Below, piece after piece: positions 53,800-55,310 of a stretch of DNA of 55,310 bases (its first letter is position 1; each line of letters begins with the position of its first letter). The notes below the pieces were generated by a model that worked only from the letters and a program-made list of their open reading frames with translations, searched no databases and was not told the DNA's origin. The stretch comes from Thermofontimicrobium_A sp034505795. GTDB taxonomy: Bacteria > Zhuqueibacterota > Zhuqueibacteria > Thermofontimicrobiales > Thermofontimicrobiaceae. The position numbers and the translations under genes are program-made. The DNA lies in assembly GCA_034505795.1 (NCBI GenBank), contig JAPDQM010000013.1, positions 1 to 55,310 of the forward strand, in the 5' to 3' direction.

Positions 53800-54573
53800 A
53801 TGATCGAGGGGGCAGGCTATCACATTCAGGAAGAATTGTTTGATCCAACCCATGATAAATTTATACCATATCCGGTTGCAGGCAGCAGGCCATGCACCGA
53901 GGTCGTTAGCCAGGCAATGCCGCCGGCTGTTCATATTATAGGTCGTTCAGAAAAATTTTATGAAACCAGCAAGCGACTCCTGGATATCATCCTCGCATTG
54001 TTCGGGTTGATCGTTTTGTTGCCCCTGTTGGTCCTGATCGGCTGCGTCATCAAATTGGATTCGCCGGGACCGGTCATTTTTAAACAGCAGCGCATTGGCA
54101 AAAACCGTCGCTATCACAGCAATGGCCATCTCCGGGAATGCCGCCGACGCGATCTAAAGGGAACACCATTTTTTATTTATAAATTTCGCACCATGAAGCA
54201 GAATGTCGAACCCTATGCCAGTTCGCCCGGCGACAATGGAGATCCCCGGCTTACTCGCATCGGTCGAATACTACGCCAGACTTGTTTGGACGAGTTGCCG
54301 CAATTGATCAATGTGATAAAGGGCGAGATGAGCCTGGTCGGACCTCGGCCTGAAATGCCGTTCATCGTTCAAAATTACAACCAGTTGGAAGCGCTACGAC
54401 TGAAAGTCAAACCCGGCATCACTGGTCTGTGGCAGCTCTATGGGTCCCGAAAAAAGCACATCCATGAAAATTTGCAGTACGATCTTGATTATATCAGCCA
54501 GCATTCGTTGCTGCTGGATCTAAAAATTATGCTCAAAACCATTGGTTTTGTAATTGGGTCGAAAAATGTTTAA
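53800..54573 (+). CDS. Undecaprenyl-phosphate sugar-phosphate transferase (bacterial sugar transferase family)
   Basis: Initiating phosphoglycosyl transferase (PF02397) of 257 residues that transfers a sugar phosphate from a nucleotide sugar to undecaprenyl phosphate at the inner membrane, the first step of exopolysaccharide or O-antigen assembly. A hydrophobic re-entrant/TM segment lies at about 65-85 (IILALFGLIVLLPLLVLIGC), then SPGPVIFKQQRIGKN, FFIYKFRTMKQNVE, the catalytic Asp-Glu pair in CLDELPQLINVIKGEMSLVG followed by PRPEMP, and KPGITGLWQL. Between RIGKN and the IYKFRTM motif is an extra basic loop of about 18 residues not usual in the smallest members. Only the catalytic domain is present (WcaJ/WbaP N-terminal helices are missing). 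AAAGGA precedes the ATG. Confidence 0.92.
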   Translation: MIEGAGYHIQEELFDPTHDKFIPYPVAGSRPCTEVVSQAMPPAVHIIGRSEKFYETSKRLLDIILALFGLIVLLPLLVLIGCVIKLDSPGPVIFKQQRIGKNRRYHSNGHLRECRRRDLKGTPFFIYKFRTMKQNVEPYASSPGDNGDPRLTRIGRILRQTCLDELPQLINVIKGEMSLVGPRPEMPFIVQNYNQLEALRLKVKPGITGLWQLYGSRKKHIHENLQYDLDYISQHSLLLDLKIMLKTIGFVIGSKNV

Positions 54574-55017
54574 GGGGTTTTGGGTGATTAGTCGATTGGG
54601 TGACTGGATAATTGGATTATTAGAATTAGGATATGCAAATATTTTTATTCTTCTAATTGTTAATATTTCATCCCCTAATCATCTAATTACCTAATGACCT
54701 CTTTAATCGCCCAATTCCCAACCAATCGAATTCATCGATAAAAACGCGTAATTTTTTCCGCAATTCACACCGAAAGTCGTTATCTATGAATTCAGAAAGA
54801 TGACTTAGCGAAAAATAGATTCAAGACTCGTTGTAAAAAATCATTTAATAATTTATTAACTAATGTTCATAACCTTGCCTGTGACCGAGAAGGCGGAGCC
54901 ATGCTTGCTCCACCTCTCTGTGGCAATCTTTGATACGCTTCAATCAGAATTCACAATAGCATCACTAACTTTGTGACGTAATGCCTTCGTAGCCAATCAC
55001 ACGTGATAACATCAAAA
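54574..55017. other. Intergenic region with degenerate inverted repeat and possible promoter
   Basis: 444 bases without a gene; contains the imperfect inverted repeat at 54580-54722 and a weak promoter-like pair TTGTAA (54831-54836), 17 bases, TATTAA (54854-54859). Confidence 0.5.
54580..54722. repeat. Imperfect inverted repeat built from GATTAG/GGTAATTGG-like units
   Basis: Left arm about 54580-54625 and right arm about 54672-54722 are both made of degenerate GGTGATTAG/AATTGGATTATTAG units in opposite orientation; a 25-base core pairs at about 19 positions. Confidence 0.5.
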
Positions 55018-55310
55018 ATGGACATGATCCACACCCATCAATTCATGAGAATCACCGTTATTTGTTTCAGCTTGTTGTGGCTGTTCTCGCTGGTGAGCTG
55101 CACCATTCGACCCCATTCCAGGCTTCAACCACCACCTCCGCCTTCAGCGACTGAACCACAACCGCCGCCAGTCGTGGATGCCGAATATCGCCTCGGTTTT
55201 GGCGATATCATCGAGGTCAAATTTTTCAACAACAATCAGTTCAATGAAACCCTTGCCATTCGTCCCGATGGCAGAATATCCATGCAAAAAATCGGCGAGA
55301 TTTTCGTCGC
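55018..55310 (+). CDS. Polysaccharide export lipoprotein, Wza-like (start only)
   Basis: Runs off the window edge. The visible 97 codons encode a lipoprotein signal (ITVICFSLLWLFSLVSC, lipobox LVSC), a proline-rich linker (LQPPPPPSATEPQPPPVV) and the beginning of the polysaccharide biosynthesis/export domain (YRLGFGDIIEVKFFNNNQFN ... ETLAIRPDGRISMQKIGEI), matching Wza/KpsD-type outer-membrane export channels (PF02563). In-frame starts are possible at 55018, 55024 and 55045; none has a clear ribosome-binding site. Together with the sugar transferase it marks an exopolysaccharide locus continuing beyond the window. Confidence 0.88.
   Translation, partial: MDMIHTHQFMRITVICFSLLWLFSLVSCTIRPHSRLQPPPPPSATEPQPPPVVDAEYRLGFGDIIEVKFFNNNQFNETLAIRPDGRISMQKIGEIFV

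Overview
The window looks like chromosome from an uncultured bacterium of the FCB superphylum, most likely near candidate phylum KSB1 or Calditrichota. This rests on six secreted proteins ending in an NPFNPxT-type C-terminal sorting/FlgD-like Ig domain, on many lineage-type exported beta-rich proteins, and on ordinary bacterial housekeeping genes (fusA, uvrC, carAB, prmA) in an AT-leaning genome with sigma70-like promoters of the TTGACA-17-TATAAT type. Assignment to a phylum is inference; no rRNA or tRNA gene is present.

Layout. 1-4.9 kb (minus strand): truncated Cys/Met-metabolism PLP enzyme, a large secreted M28 peptidase, a small methyltransferase. 5.2-8.5 kb: a gatE-gatD pair, the archaeal-type Glu-tRNA(Gln) amidotransferase, with its own promoter and a telomere-like G-rich heptad repeat just after the gatD stop. 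8.7-17.3 kb: a minus-strand run of TPR protein, beta-barrel-like protein, prmA, DUF4390 protein and THUMP rRNA methyltransferase, preceded by a diacylglycerol-kinase-like gene. 17.8-18.1 kb: a 96-aa orphan protein with strong promoter and terminator. 18.4-23.5 kb: LonB-like protease and fusA, each with its own promoter. 24.0-26.5 kb: a Tat-exported DUF362 protein and a NapH-NapG fusion iron-sulfur membrane protein. 27.2-29.9 kb: a triple-malectin secreted protein. 30.1-44.7 kb: PfkB kinase, a TolB-like lipoprotein / micro-ORF / carA / carB operon, two unrecognised exported proteins, NHL-propeller protein, uvrC, and a divergent membrane-bound M28 peptidase.

44.7-55.3 kb is the accessory part: a 1.3-kb gene-free region, then four consecutive plus-strand secreted proteins with unrelated N-terminal folds (jellyroll-like, five-bladed propeller, parallel beta-helix, squalene-cyclase-like alpha toroid), all ending in the same ~190-residue FN3-like plus sorting cassette. 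In the last two genes 240 bases of this cassette differ at only 3 synonymous positions, implying recent duplication or gene conversion. They are followed by an undecaprenyl-phosphate sugar-phosphate transferase and the start of a Wza-like export lipoprotein, i.e. the beginning of an exopolysaccharide locus.

Most notable points: bacterial GatDE, the homogenised sorting cassette, a large nested palindrome at 38942-39129, a structured element at 47353-47460, and a terminator-like hairpin at the very start of the fusA transcript.
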